The notes under the pieces are model-generated. The model did not search any database. It was not told where the DNA came from and was given only the letters and a program-made list of their open reading frames with translations. A program made the translations under genes and the position numbers. This document shows positions 37,491-46,472 of a stretch of 64,000 nt of DNA, one piece after another (position 1 is the stretch's first letter; each line of letters begins with the position of its first letter). Origin of the DNA: Blattabacterium cuenoti (GTDB lineage Bacteria > Bacteroidota > Bacteroidia > Flavobacteriales > Blattabacteriaceae); assembly GCF_014252075.1 (NCBI RefSeq), contig NZ_CP059209.1:186001-250000 (forward strand). The letters run 5' to 3'.

Positions 37491-37498
37491 CAAATATA
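37491..37498 (-). promoter_or_regulatory. TATATTTG, -7 box for the his operon
   Basis: An exact TATATTTG on the minus strand would start transcription near 37486 and give a leader of about 66 bases that contains the hairpin at 37439-37462. No clear -33 motif was seen. Confidence 0.5.
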
Positions 37499-37570
37499 AA
37501 AACTATTTTGAATATTTTATAATTAACCTATAAGTCTCGTTTTCTCATAAATAAAAAATTTTACAAAAAA

Positions 37571-38338
37571 ATGAAAATTATTAGTTATAATATAAATGGA
37601 ATAAGATCTGGAATTAATAAAGGATTATCTGATTGGATTGAAAAAATCAACCCAGATATTTTGTGTTTGCAAGAAATAAAAGCTTTTCCAGAACAAATAG
37701 ATACCTATATTTTTGATCAATTAGGATACAATCATTATTGGTTCCCTTCAATCAAAAAAGGATATAGTGGGGTAGGGGTTTTATGTAAACAGAAGCCTGT
37801 TCATGTAGAGTACGGAATAGGAATTCCTTCTATTGATCAAGAAGGAAGGGTTTTACGTATAGATTTGAAAAAAATGTCAGTAATTAGTCTTTATCTTCCT
37901 TCAGGAAATAACATGAAGAAGAGGTTGGGTTTTAAATTTTTTTTCATGAAAAAATTTTTTTCACATGTGAAAAAAATCATAAGTCAATTGAATAATATTG
38001 TTATTTGTGGTGATTATAATATTTGTCATCATGAAATAGATATTTACAATCCTATTAAAAATCAAGAAGTTTCAGGTTTTTTACCAGAAGAAAGAGAATG
38101 GATGACTCATTTTCTAGATTTAGGATTTATAGATAGCTTTAGAAGCTGTGTTAAAGAAGCACATCATTATAGTTGGTGGAGTTATCGTTTTAATGCTAGA
38201 AAAAATAATAAAGGGTGGAGAATTGATTATGTTATGGTTAGCTATTCATTGAAAGAAAAAATTAGGAAATCTTACTTATTGTCAGATTTAAAATTATCTG
38301 ATCATTGTCCTGCTGTATTAGAAATAGAAATGACCTGA
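37571..38338 (+). CDS. xth: Exodeoxyribonuclease III (AP endonuclease)
   Basis: The 255-residue EEP-family nuclease repairs abasic sites and 3' blocks. It shows ISYNINGIRSGINKG, DILCLQEIKAFPEQ with the metal-ligand Glu, VICGDYNICHHEIDIYNP, GFIDSFR, RIDYVMVS and the C-terminal LSDHCPAVLEI with the catalytic His. Its last codons and stop TGA (38336-38338) form part of the acceptor stem of tRNA-Lys on the other strand. A perfect 24-base palindrome (37954-37977) lies inside. It is one of few DNA repair genes here. Confidence 0.95.
   Translation: MKIISYNINGIRSGINKGLSDWIEKINPDILCLQEIKAFPEQIDTYIFDQLGYNHYWFPSIKKGYSGVGVLCKQKPVHVEYGIGIPSIDQEGRVLRIDLKKMSVISLYLPSGNNMKKRLGFKFFFMKKFFSHVKKIISQLNNIVICGDYNICHHEIDIYNPIKNQEVSGFLPEEREWMTHFLDLGFIDSFRSCVKEAHHYSWWSYRFNARKNNKGWRIDYVMVSYSLKEKIRKSYLLSDLKLSDHCPAVLEIEMT
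37954..37977. repeat. Perfect palindrome inside xth (24 bases)
   Basis: ATTTTTTTCACA meets TGTGAAAAAAAT with no loop. A/T runs supply most of the arms, so it is only moderately unlikely by chance. Confidence 0.7.
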
Positions 38339-38403
38339 CTGGGATTCGAACCCAGGACCCTTACATTAAAAGTGTAATGCTCTACCAGCTGAGCTATCAG
38401 GTC
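38331..38403 (-). tRNA. trnK: tRNA-Lys (anticodon TTT)
   Basis: The reverse complement folds as a full cloverleaf: acceptor GACCTGA/TCAGGTC with discriminator A, D arm GCTC-AGCTGGTA-GAGC, anticodon arm TTACA-CTTTTAA-TGTAA (anticodon at 38368-38370), variable GGGTC and T arm CTGGG-TTCGAAT-CCCAG. CCA is not encoded. Its 3' end overlaps the end of xth by 8 bases. A TATATTTG box lies about 30 bases upstream. Confidence 0.97.
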
Positions 38404-38434
38404 TGAATAAAATCAAAATAGTCTTTGAGAAAAA

Positions 38435-38442
38435 CAAATATA
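38435..38442 (-). promoter_or_regulatory. TATATTTG, -7 box for tRNA-Lys
   Basis: The octamer on the minus strand points at the tRNA-Lys gene and would give a 5' leader of about 25 bases before the mature end at 38403. Confidence 0.45.
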
Positions 38443-38465
38443 CTATAAATTAATTTTATTTTTTC

Positions 38466-38981
38466 ATGAAAATCACTTTAATAGGATACATGGGAAGTGG
38501 AAAAACTTCTATAGGAAAAAAATTGTCTAAGGAGATTAATTTAGATTTCTATGATTTAGATGCTATTCTCGTTGAGAATAAAAAAGAGTCAATTTTTAAT
38601 CTTTTTAAAAAAGAAGGAGAATTTTCTTTTAGAAAAAGAGAACATTTAATGTTAAAAAAAGTTTTAAAAAAGAAAGATGAATATGTTTTGTCCGTTGGAG
38701 GAGGGACTCCTTGTTTTTATAACAATATTTATTTGTTGAATAAATATTCAAAAACATTTTATTTAAAAACAAATAGTTATACTCTATTTAAAAGATTATT
38801 TTTAGAAAAAAAAACAAGACCTTTGATTGCTCATTTGTCAAAAAATGAATTGTTTCAATTTATTATGAAGCATTTGTTACAAAGAACTTATTTTTATGAA
38901 AAATCTTATGAAAAAATCAATGTAAGTGAAAAGTCTAAAAGTGATATAGTTAAAGAAATTATTAAGTGTATTAAAAAATGA
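38466..38981 (+). CDS. aroK: Shikimate kinase
   Basis: AroK phosphorylates shikimate at the 3-OH, two steps before chorismate. The 171-residue P-loop kinase has TLIGYMGSGKTSIGKKLSKE, the shikimate-binding FYDLDAILVE (DxD), SFRKREHLML, VLSVGGGTPCF and the lid Arg in KKTRPLIA. It overlaps tilS by 4 bases. With aroA at the end of the window and the trp operon it contributes to tryptophan supply. Confidence 0.94.
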   Translation: MKITLIGYMGSGKTSIGKKLSKEINLDFYDLDAILVENKKESIFNLFKKEGEFSFRKREHLMLKKVLKKKDEYVLSVGGGTPCFYNNIYLLNKYSKTFYLKTNSYTLFKRLFLEKKTRPLIAHLSKNELFQFIMKHLLQRTYFYEKSYEKINVSEKSKSDIVKEIIKCIKK

Positions 38982-40312
38982 AAACATATGATCATGTTTT
39001 TCTAGAAAGAATTAGGAGATATTTTTCGTTTCAAATAAAAAAGAAAGTATGTGTTGCTGTAAGTGGAGGATTAGATAGTATGGTACTCATCAATGTGTTA
39101 CTTGATCTTTCTAACATTGAAATAGAAGCTGCTCATTGTAATTTTACACTAAGAAATAAAGAATCTAATGAAGATGAAGTTTTTATAAGAAAATTTTGTG
39201 AAAAAAAAAGGATCGTATGTCATGTTAAAAAATTTGATACTTTGAATTTTTCTAAAAAAAATAAGTTTTCCATACAAATGGCAGCTAGAAAACTTAGATA
39301 TGATTGGTTTTCTGAATTATTAAAAACAAATTCCTATGAGTACATAGCGTTAGCGCATCATCTTAATGATTCTATAGAAACTTTTTTCATAAACATTTTG
39401 AGGGGAACTGGAATTAAAGGATTGTTAGGGATTCCTAAAAAAAATGAAAAATTTATACGTCCTCTTTCTGATTTCAATAAAGAAGAAATTTTACATTATG
39501 CTAAAATTAAAAATATAAAATGGAGATCTGATAGCAGTAATCAAGAAACTAAATATTTGAGAAATCAAATTCGTTTAATTTTATCTAAATTTTCCTCTTT
39601 TTCATCTTTTTTTTATAAGGGATTTAAAAAAACCATAGATCATCTTCACAATGAAAATTTTTTAATAGAAGAAAAAATCAGAAAAGTATATCATGAAATT
39701 ACAGTAGAAAAAAAAAATGATCCATTTTTTTGGAAATTAGAATGTCATAAAATAAAGAAATTGAATCCTTTATCTTTTTATTTATTTAAATTATTTTCTC
39801 CATATGGATTTTACGATGTAAACAGTCTAAAATCTCTTATTTATGCGCAATCGGGGAGAAAACTTATATCGAAAAAATATCGTATTATTAAAAATAGAAA
39901 TAATTGGATTTTAGTTTCCAATGATTTTTTATCAGAAAATAAAAATAAAACTTATGTGATACAGGATCTAAAAAATGTTCGTCAGATATCCTTCCCTATT
40001 TATGTTAAGTTTTTTTTTAATCCAAAAAAAGAAGATAGAGGAAAAATGTTTCTTGTAGATTTTGACAAAATTCAATTTCCATTGTTATTAAGAACATGGA
40101 AAAAAGGAGATTTTTTTTTCCCATTTAAAATGAATGGGAAAAAAAAATTAAGCAAATATTATAAAGAAAAAAAATTTTCTATTTTAGAAAAGGAACAAAC
40201 ATGGTTATTAATTAATGGAAATGGATATATTATTTTGATTTTAGGAAATCGTTTAGATGACAGATTTAAGATAACAGAAAAAACAAAAAAAATATTAGGA
40301 ATAAAAATATAA
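38978..40312 (+). CDS. tilS: tRNA(Ile)-lysidine synthase
   Basis: TilS converts C34 of tRNA-Ile(CAU) to lysidine so that it decodes AUA, a frequent codon in this AT-rich genome. The 444-residue protein has the PP-loop VAVSGGLDSMVLINVL, AAHCNFTLR, ALAHHLNDSIETFFINILRGTGIKGL and RPLSDFNKEEI. The C-terminal tRNA-binding domain (from about 360) is present with LRTWKKGDFFFPFKMNGKKK. It starts within the end of aroK (4 bases). A run of 10 A lies near 39708-39717. Confidence 0.94.
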   Translation: MKTYDHVFLERIRRYFSFQIKKKVCVAVSGGLDSMVLINVLLDLSNIEIEAAHCNFTLRNKESNEDEVFIRKFCEKKRIVCHVKKFDTLNFSKKNKFSIQMAARKLRYDWFSELLKTNSYEYIALAHHLNDSIETFFINILRGTGIKGLLGIPKKNEKFIRPLSDFNKEEILHYAKIKNIKWRSDSSNQETKYLRNQIRLILSKFSSFSSFFYKGFKKTIDHLHNENFLIEEKIRKVYHEITVEKKNDPFFWKLECHKIKKLNPLSFYLFKLFSPYGFYDVNSLKSLIYAQSGRKLISKKYRIIKNRNNWILVSNDFLSENKNKTYVIQDLKNVRQISFPIYVKFFFNPKKEDRGKMFLVDFDKIQFPLLLRTWKKGDFFFPFKMNGKKKLSKYYKEKKFSILEKEQTWLLINGNGYIILILGNRLDDRFKITEKTKKILGIKI

Positions 40313-40358
40313 TTGAGTTATTCCCTATTAGTTTTACAATTTCAATTAGTATTTTTTT

Positions 40359-40366
40359 TAATTTTG
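40359..40366 (+). promoter_or_regulatory. TAATTTTG, possible -7 box for serC-yggS
   Basis: TAATTTTG fits TAnnTTTG and lies 22 bases before the serC ATG in the 76-base gap after tilS. No matching -33 element is visible. Confidence 0.35.
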
Positions 40367-40388
40367 AAAAGAATTAGTTGTTCTATTT

Positions 40389-41459
40389 ATGAAAATACAT
40401 AATTTCAATGCAGGCCCTTCTCTTTTACCCAAAGAAGTTGTCAGAAAATCAGCTCAATCTGTAATTGATTTCAATGGGACCGGTATCTCTTTACTTGAGA
40501 TCTCTCATAGAAGTATAGACTTTTTAGAAATAATAGAAAGAACTACTTTTTTAGTAAAAAGAGTAATGAATTTGAATGATGATTATGCTATTTTATTTCT
40601 TCAAGGAGGAGCTACATTGCAGTTTTCAATGGTTCCATATAATTTAATGAATCAAGAAGCAGCTTATTTAGATACAGGATTTTGGGCAAATAATGCTATT
40701 AAGGAAGCAATAAAATTTGGGAAAGTAAAAATTTTATTTTCTGGAAAAGATCAAAACTATACACATATATCAAAAAATTATAAAATTCCATGTCATATAG
40801 ATTATTTTCATTGCACGTCTAATAATACAATTGTTGGAACACAGATGAAAACATTTCCTATAACATATGATTCTGTTCCAATAGTTTGTGATATGTCTTC
40901 CGACATTTTTAGTAGAAAATTAAATTTTCTTCAATTTAGTTTAATTTATGCTTCTGCACAAAAAAACGTAAGTTCTGCTGGAATGACTATTGTTATAGTG
41001 AAAAAAGATATTTTAGGAAAAATTAAAAAAAACATTCCTTCTTATATGGATTACAAAATCCATATAAAAAATAAAAGTATTTTAAATACTCCAAATGTTT
41101 TTTCTATTTATACTTCTATGTTAACTTTGGAATGGATAGAAAATAAAGGAGGTCTTTCTATTTTAGAAACAGAAAATGAACATAAATCTAAATTATTATA
41201 TGATGAAATAGATAAAAATAATTTATTTGAAAATAAAGTACATAAAGAAGATCGTTCTAATATGAACGTTTCCTTTTTTTTAAAAGATCAAAAATTAGAA
41301 AAAGAATTTAATAAAATGTGGAGAAAAGAAAATATTATCGGATTAGATGGACATAGATTTTTAGGAGGATATAGAGCGAGCATATACAATGCACTTCCGT
41401 TGAAAAGTGTTCAATTTTTAATTGAAATTATGAAAGAGTTCGAAAGAAAATTTTCATAA
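40389..41459 (+). CDS. serC: Phosphoserine aminotransferase
   Basis: SerC converts 3-phosphohydroxypyruvate to phosphoserine, feeding serine, glycine and tryptophan synthesis, and can act in PLP synthesis. The 356-residue protein starts NFNAGPSLLPKEVV and has ISLLEISHRSIDF, LFLQGGATLQFSMVP, the PLP Lys in YASAQKNVSSAGM and DGHRFLGGYRASIYNA at the end. It overlaps yggS by one base. A perfect hairpin with 11-base arms (41042-41067) lies in the coding region. Confidence 0.95.
   Translation: MKIHNFNAGPSLLPKEVVRKSAQSVIDFNGTGISLLEISHRSIDFLEIIERTTFLVKRVMNLNDDYAILFLQGGATLQFSMVPYNLMNQEAAYLDTGFWANNAIKEAIKFGKVKILFSGKDQNYTHISKNYKIPCHIDYFHCTSNNTIVGTQMKTFPITYDSVPIVCDMSSDIFSRKLNFLQFSLIYASAQKNVSSAGMTIVIVKKDILGKIKKNIPSYMDYKIHIKNKSILNTPNVFSIYTSMLTLEWIENKGGLSILETENEHKSKLLYDEIDKNNLFENKVHKEDRSNMNVSFFLKDQKLEKEFNKMWRKENIIGLDGHRFLGGYRASIYNALPLKSVQFLIEIMKEFERKFS
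41042..41067. repeat. Inverted repeat inside serC (11-base arms, 4-base loop)
   Basis: TTATATGGATT - ACAA - AATCCATATAA, with all 11 base pairs matched. It encodes the region YMDYKIHIK. Confidence 0.75.
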
Positions 41460-42109
41460 TGATAGAAAACAGATTTTTTTCCATCAAAAAATTGATTCCA
41501 GAAAATATAAAAATTTTAGCAGTTTCTAAGAATCAAGATGTTTCTTCTATAGAAAAATTATACAAATTAGGACATAGAGATTTTGGAGAAAATTATGTAC
41601 AAGAAATGATGAATAAATATAAAAAATTGCCTAAAGATATTCATTGGCATATGATTGGAAAAATTCAAAGTAATAAATTAAAATATATAATACCTTTTAT
41701 TCATTTAATTCATACTGTTCAAAAACTAGAAGAAATTCAAAAAATCAATAAAATTGCGTTAAAACACAATAGGATTATTGATTGTCTTTTGCAAATAAAA
41801 ATTTGTAACGAAAAAAGTAAATCGGGAATAACCAAAAAAGAGGCTTGTAATATTTTGGAAAACACAATTTATAAATCGATGAATAACGTCAAAATAATAG
41901 GGGTAATGGGAATAGCTTCTTTTCAAGAACTTACAAAAGTTCACAATGAATTTTCGTATTTACGAAATTTATATAATGATTACAAAAAAAAATATGGTCA
42001 TCATGTACTTTCTATGGGAATGAGTCGAGATTATAACATAGCAATAAAATATGAAAGTACGATTCTTCGATTAGGAACCTCTATTTTTGGAGAAAGAATT
42101 ATTCTATAA
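41459..42109 (+). CDS. yggS: PLP homeostasis protein (YggS/PROSC family)
   Basis: The 216-residue alanine-racemase-fold protein binds PLP without known catalysis and keeps B6 and amino-acid pools balanced. It shows KILAVSKNQ with the PLP Lys, HRDFGENYVQEM, IHWHMIGKIQSNK, IGVMGIASF and the C-terminal LSMGMSRDYNIAIKYESTILRLGTSIFGER. It follows serC with a 1-base overlap. Its end overlaps the trpA stop region by 11 bases tail to tail. Confidence 0.93.
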   Translation: MIENRFFSIKKLIPENIKILAVSKNQDVSSIEKLYKLGHRDFGENYVQEMMNKYKKLPKDIHWHMIGKIQSNKLKYIIPFIHLIHTVQKLEEIQKINKIALKHNRIIDCLLQIKICNEKSKSGITKKEACNILENTIYKSMNNVKIIGVMGIASFQELTKVHNEFSYLRNLYNDYKKKYGHHVLSMGMSRDYNIAIKYESTILRLGTSIFGERIIL

Positions 42110-42872
42110 TAGATCTTATGTATTTTTTGATGTTTTCTTCCAATTTATTTTCATTTAGTGATTGAATAAAAGAACTTCCAATAATTCCTCCATTTGCGTA
42201 TTGACATGATAAATCAAAAGTTTCTCTGTCCTTTATTCCAAAACCAATTAATTTAGGAATATTTATAGACAATTTTTTTACACGTTTAAAAAACGATATT
42301 TGTTTTTCTCCAAAAGAATCCCCAAATTTTCCTGTTGTTGAATTAGAAGAAACCAAATATAAAAAACCATCAGTCATTCTGCTTAACAGAGAAATTCTGG
42401 ATAAGTCCGTTTGTGGAGTTATCAAAAATATCATTGATAATAAATATTTTTTAAATAAATTTTTGTATTCTTTTACAAAGAAATCAACAGGAAGATCTGG
42501 AAGAATTAATCCAGAGATCCCTGATTCATTGCATTTTTTTAGAAATTTTTCTTCTCCAAATTTATAAAATTGATTGTAATACCCCATAAGAATAATAGGA
42601 ATTTTTATTTCTTCTTTAAATTGTTCTATTTGAGAAAATAATAAAGAAACATTCATTCCGTTATTCAATGAAGTTTGATTACTTTTTTGAATAATCATCC
42701 CATCTGCCAAAGGATCAGAATAAGGGATGCCTATTTCTATTAAATCAACAGGAAGATCCTGCAGTATTTTTATTATTTTTACAGTACTGTCTACATTAGG
42801 AAATCCAGCTGTGAAATAAATGCATAATATGTTTTCATTTTTATTTCTAAATAAATTATGTATTTTGTTCAT
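42099..42872 (-). CDS. trpA: Tryptophan synthase alpha chain
   Basis: TrpA splits indole-3-glycerol phosphate and channels indole to TrpB. I start it at ATG 42872 (MNKIHNLFRNKNENILCIY); a longer in-frame start at 42947 reads mostly through trpB in another frame. The 257-residue barrel has YFTAGFPNVDST, IEIGIPYSDPLADGMIIQ with the catalytic acidic residues, LILPDLPVDFF and GFGIKDRE. It overlaps trpB by 17 bases and is the last gene of the operon. Confidence 0.95.
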   Translation of the reverse strand: MNKIHNLFRNKNENILCIYFTAGFPNVDSTVKIIKILQDLPVDLIEIGIPYSDPLADGMIIQKSNQTSLNNGMNVSLLFSQIEQFKEEIKIPIILMGYYNQFYKFGEEKFLKKCNESGISGLILPDLPVDFFVKEYKNLFKKYLLSMIFLITPQTDLSRISLLSRMTDGFLYLVSSNSTTGKFGDSFGEKQISFFKRVKKLSINIPKLIGFGIKDRETFDLSCQYANGGIIGSSFIQSLNENKLEENIKKYIRSIIE

Positions 42873-44058
42873 CTTTTGAAAATTTTGTAAAAAATTTATC
42901 GTAAACATTGATATCTTTATCTCCTCTCCCAGATAGAGTAACAACAACTATATCATTTTTTTTAAATGGAATGTTTTTTAGTGCAGCTAATGCATGAGAG
43001 CTTTCTAAAGCCGGGATGATTCCTTCCAATCGGGTCAATTCGTATCCTGCTTGCAAAGCTTCTTCATCCGTAGAATATAAAAAACGAACACGTTTTTTTA
43101 CAAAAAGATTAGCAAACATAGGACCTATTCCCGGATAATCTAATCCAGGAGATATTGAATAAGCAGGAATAACTTGCCCATCTTCATTTTGTAAAAGCAT
43201 TGTCATACTTCCATGTAATATTCCTTTAGATCCACAGTGAATAGCTGCAGCTGTTTTTTTTGTTTTTATACCTAATCCTGCAGCTTCTACTGCTACAAGA
43301 TTCACTGAATCATTATCTAAAAAATGATAAAAAGATCCTGCTGCATTACTTCCACCCCCTATGCAAGAAACTATATAATTAGGAAAAGAAGATCCTTCCT
43401 TTTCTTTTAACTGAATTTTAATTTCTTCACTAATAATAGACTGAATATCTGCAACCATTTGAGGATAAGGATGGGGCCCAACCGTAGAACCTATTAAATA
43501 ATAACTTTCCGGATGGTTAATCCAATAACGAATAGCTTCGTTAACTGCATCTTTCAAAGTTTTATCTCCACTAAAAACAGGAATAACTTCTGCTCCAAGA
43601 GATTTCATTCTAAGTACATTAGTATATTGACGATGTATGTCCGTTTCTCCCATGAAAACAATGCATTTTAAATCCATTAATGCGCAAGTAGTAGCCGTTG
43701 CTACTCCATGTTGTCCAGCTCCTGTTTCAGCAATTATCTTTTTTTTCTCCAATTTTTTTGCCAATAAAGCTTGACCTATAGTATTGTTAATTTTATGCGA
43801 TCCTGTGTAATTCAGATCTTCTCTTTTTAGGTAAATCTTCGCTTCATATTTATCAGAATATTTTTTGCAAAAAAATAAAGGGGTGGGTCTTCCTGCATAA
43901 TTCTTTAGTGTTTCTTTGTACAATTTCTGAAATTCAAAATTTGTAATAAATTTTTTATATTTATTTTGCAATTCTGTTATATTACGATGCAACATTTCAG
44001 GAATAAAAGCCCCTCCAAATTCTCCATAATACCCATTTTTGTCAACAAAATATTTCAT
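42856..44058 (-). CDS. trpB: Tryptophan synthase beta chain
   Basis: TrpB condenses indole with serine using PLP. The 400-residue protein starts with YYGEFGGAFIPEML and shows GRPTPLFFCKKYS, the PLP Lys in REDLNYTGSHKINNTIGQALLA, the substrate loop AETGAGQHGVATA, CIGGGSNAAGSF and the C-terminal VTLSGRGDKD. It overlaps both neighbours (4 bases with trpF, 17 with trpA), consistent with coupled translation of the complex. Confidence 0.97.
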   Translation of the reverse strand: MKYFVDKNGYYGEFGGAFIPEMLHRNITELQNKYKKFITNFEFQKLYKETLKNYAGRPTPLFFCKKYSDKYEAKIYLKREDLNYTGSHKINNTIGQALLAKKLEKKKIIAETGAGQHGVATATTCALMDLKCIVFMGETDIHRQYTNVLRMKSLGAEVIPVFSGDKTLKDAVNEAIRYWINHPESYYLIGSTVGPHPYPQMVADIQSIISEEIKIQLKEKEGSSFPNYIVSCIGGGSNAAGSFYHFLDNDSVNLVAVEAAGLGIKTKKTAAAIHCGSKGILHGSMTMLLQNEDGQVIPAYSISPGLDYPGIGPMFANLFVKKRVRFLYSTDEEALQAGYELTRLEGIIPALESSHALAALKNIPFKKNDIVVVTLSGRGDKDINVYDKFFTKFSKDEQNT

Positions 44059-44684
44059 AATTCTCTTATTTTTTTTATAAAGGAATTTAATGCAATGCTA
44101 TCTTTTTTTCCTGGAAAAAACTCAAATTGACTATTTACATCAATAGCGAACATTTTTGAATGTGAAAAGTTTTTAATTTTATCAAAATCCTTTATTCCAA
44201 TTCCTCCACTTAAAAAAAAAGGAATTTCAAAATTATATTCATAAAGTTTTTCCCAACAAAATTTTTTTCCGCTCCCTCCATAGTTAATTGTATTATTATC
44301 AAATAGAAAATAAGTACAAAAAGGAATGTAATTCACCATATTTTTAAAAGAAAAAAAATCATCTATTCTAAAAGCTTTAATTAATTTCAATCTCTTTTTA
44401 AATAATTTTTCACAATAAAAAGGACTTTCTGTTCCATGCAATTGAATAAAATCCAATTTATTTTTTTTACTCATTTCCAATACATTCTTTTCTGATTCAT
44501 TTACGAAGACTCCAATTTTTAATATTTCTTTTTTTAGTTTTGGAATAAAAAAATCAAAACCTACAAATCGAGGAGAATTAGGATAAAATATAAATCCCAT
44601 AAAATCAGGTAGTAAATCTGAAATTTTTTGTATATGAAATTTCATACCACATATTTTTATTTTTAATGATTTGTGTTTCATCAT
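44055..44684 (-). CDS. trpF: Phosphoribosylanthranilate isomerase
   Basis: TrpF performs the Amadori isomerisation of PRA to CdRP. The 209-residue TIM barrel has KIKICGMKF with the catalytic Cys, FMGFIFYPNSPRFVG, VGVFVNE-like KIGVFVNES, IQLHGTESP, FLLFDNNT with the catalytic Asp and FFLSGGIGIKDF. It is a separate gene here rather than fused to trpC. It overlaps trpB and trpC by 4 bases each. Confidence 0.93.
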   Translation of the reverse strand: MMKHKSLKIKICGMKFHIQKISDLLPDFMGFIFYPNSPRFVGFDFFIPKLKKEILKIGVFVNESEKNVLEMSKKNKLDFIQLHGTESPFYCEKLFKKRLKLIKAFRIDDFFSFKNMVNYIPFCTYFLFDNNTINYGGSGKKFCWEKLYEYNFEIPFFLSGGIGIKDFDKIKNFSHSKMFAIDVNSQFEFFPGKKDSIALNSFIKKIREL

Positions 44685-45472
44685 GAAATGATTTCAAATA
44701 AAGATTTTATAAAATTTCGACAAATTTTTCCAGGATCTTTTCTTTTCATAAAATATTCTCCAATTAAAAAACCTTCAAACCCTTGTTTTCTTAATTCAAG
44801 AATAATATTTCTATTATTTATCCCGCTTTCTGCTATTTTTATATAATTATCAGGAATTTTTGAAGATAATTTCAAACAATTATCATAATCTACAATAAAA
44901 GTTTTTAAATCTCGATTATTAATTCCCACAATATCTAATTCATCTGTTATTTTATCAATTTCAAATTCATTATGAATTTCAATAATTACTTCTAAATCAA
45001 TACTTTTTGCAATTTTAGAAAAGTTTTTTATTTGACTTCTAGAAAGAATCCCAGCAATTAATAAAATCACATCCGCTCCTATAGATTTAGATTCTATAAT
45101 CTGATATTCATCTATAATAAAATCTTTTCTGAGTATAGGAATGGAAACGATAGAACGTGATTTTTTTAAATCTTCATTTTTTCCAGAAAAAAAATTTTTG
45201 TCTGTAAGAATAGATATTCCACTAACTCCTGATAATTCATAATCTTTGACTACTTTTTCTATTGAAACTATATTGTTTATAACTCCTTTAGATGGAGATT
45301 TGGATTTAAATTCTGCAATAATACCAGTTTTGCTTTTCTTTAGACTTTTAACTAAAGAAAAATTTTTTCTTTTGAAGAAAAAACTATTTTCCAATTCTTT
45401 TATAGGGCGGAGGATTCTATTATTAAAGACTTCTTTTTGTTTAACAGATACTATTTTTTCAAGAATATTCAT
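44681..45472 (-). CDS. trpC: Indole-3-glycerol phosphate synthase
   Basis: TrpC closes the indole ring of CdRP. The 263-residue TIM barrel has GIIAEFKSKSPSKGVIN with the catalytic Lys, GVSGISILTDKNFFSG, PILRKDFIIDEYQI, VIIEIHNEFEID, VGINNRDLKTF and IAESGINN, followed by GFLIGEYFMK. Overlaps of 4 bases on both sides place it firmly in the operon. Confidence 0.95.
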   Translation of the reverse strand: MNILEKIVSVKQKEVFNNRILRPIKELENSFFFKRKNFSLVKSLKKSKTGIIAEFKSKSPSKGVINNIVSIEKVVKDYELSGVSGISILTDKNFFSGKNEDLKKSRSIVSIPILRKDFIIDEYQIIESKSIGADVILLIAGILSRSQIKNFSKIAKSIDLEVIIEIHNEFEIDKITDELDIVGINNRDLKTFIVDYDNCLKLSSKIPDNYIKIAESGINNRNIILELRKQGFEGFLIGEYFMKRKDPGKICRNFIKSLFEIIS

Positions 45473-46470
45473 AAGCTCAATAATTTTTTGAGAATATTCT
45501 TTGCTTTTCCACTTTTTAAAGATCTTTTTGCCTTATCATAATTATTCTCAAGACTGTCTTGATTGATCAGACCCAATGCAAATGTAGCATTTATCAAAAC
45601 AACTTCATTTTGAGCTAAAGTTCCTTCTCCTGATAAAATACTAATGAATATACGAATATTTTCCTCTGTATTTTTTCCTCCTTTTAATTCATCAGGATTC
45701 ACTTTAATCTTATTTTTTTTCCCTATTCCCAATTCTTCTATAGAATAGAATTTTTCCCCTTTTGGGGTATAACATTTCATCCCACTAGTAAGTGTTATTT
45801 CATCATAACCGTCTAAACTATGAATAATAGCATAATTATTTTTTGTATTTTGATACATATAATAATATATTCTGGCTAATTCTAAATTAGAAACTCCTAA
45901 TAATTGACTTTTTGGTTCTCCTGGATTGATAATTGGACCAAGTGTATTGAAAATAGTCCTAATTCCTAATTCTTTTCTTGTTTCAGATATAATATTTAAA
46001 GCTGGATGGAATATAGGTGCATGCAAATAACAAAAACCAACTTTATCCAACTGATTTTTTAAATTGTCTTCTTTATTCGTGAAATGATATCCTAACTCTT
46101 TTAAAATACTTGAAGAACCAGTTATAGAGGAAGAACTAAAACTTCCATGTTTAATCACTTTTTCTCCTGCTCCTGCTACTATAAAACATGCTAAAGTAGA
46201 GATATTAAAAGTGTTTTTTTTGTCTCCACCTGTTCCTACTATATCAACAGCATTAAATTCAGTGAGATTTACTTTTATGCATAATTCCATTAATGCTTGT
46301 CTAAATCCTACTATTTCTTCTAATGTAGGCGTTCTCATGTTATATATAGTAGTTATAGCCACAGCTTGGGTTTTATTAATTTTTCCTTTTGATAACTCCA
46401 GAATAAGATTCTTAGACTCTTGTTTTGTTAAAGTTTTTTCTAAAAAAAGATTTTCTAATATTTCTTTCAT
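45469..46470 (-). CDS. trpD: Anthranilate phosphoribosyltransferase
   Basis: TrpD transfers phosphoribose from PRPP to anthranilate. I start it at ATG 46470 (MKEILENLF), 2 bases after the trpG stop; an earlier in-frame start at 46491 would overlap trpG. The 333-residue protein has VDIVGTGGDKKNTFNISTLA, IKHGSFSSSSITGSSSILKELG, the FCYLHAPIFHPAL segment and RTIFNTLGPIINP. It overlaps trpC by 4 bases. Confidence 0.94.
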   Translation of the reverse strand: MKEILENLFLEKTLTKQESKNLILELSKGKINKTQAVAITTIYNMRTPTLEEIVGFRQALMELCIKVNLTEFNAVDIVGTGGDKKNTFNISTLACFIVAGAGEKVIKHGSFSSSSITGSSSILKELGYHFTNKEDNLKNQLDKVGFCYLHAPIFHPALNIISETRKELGIRTIFNTLGPIINPGEPKSQLLGVSNLELARIYYYMYQNTKNNYAIIHSLDGYDEITLTSGMKCYTPKGEKFYSIEELGIGKKNKIKVNPDELKGGKNTEENIRIFISILSGEGTLAQNEVVLINATFALGLINQDSLENNYDKAKRSLKSGKAKNILKKLLSL

Positions 46471-46472
46471 TT

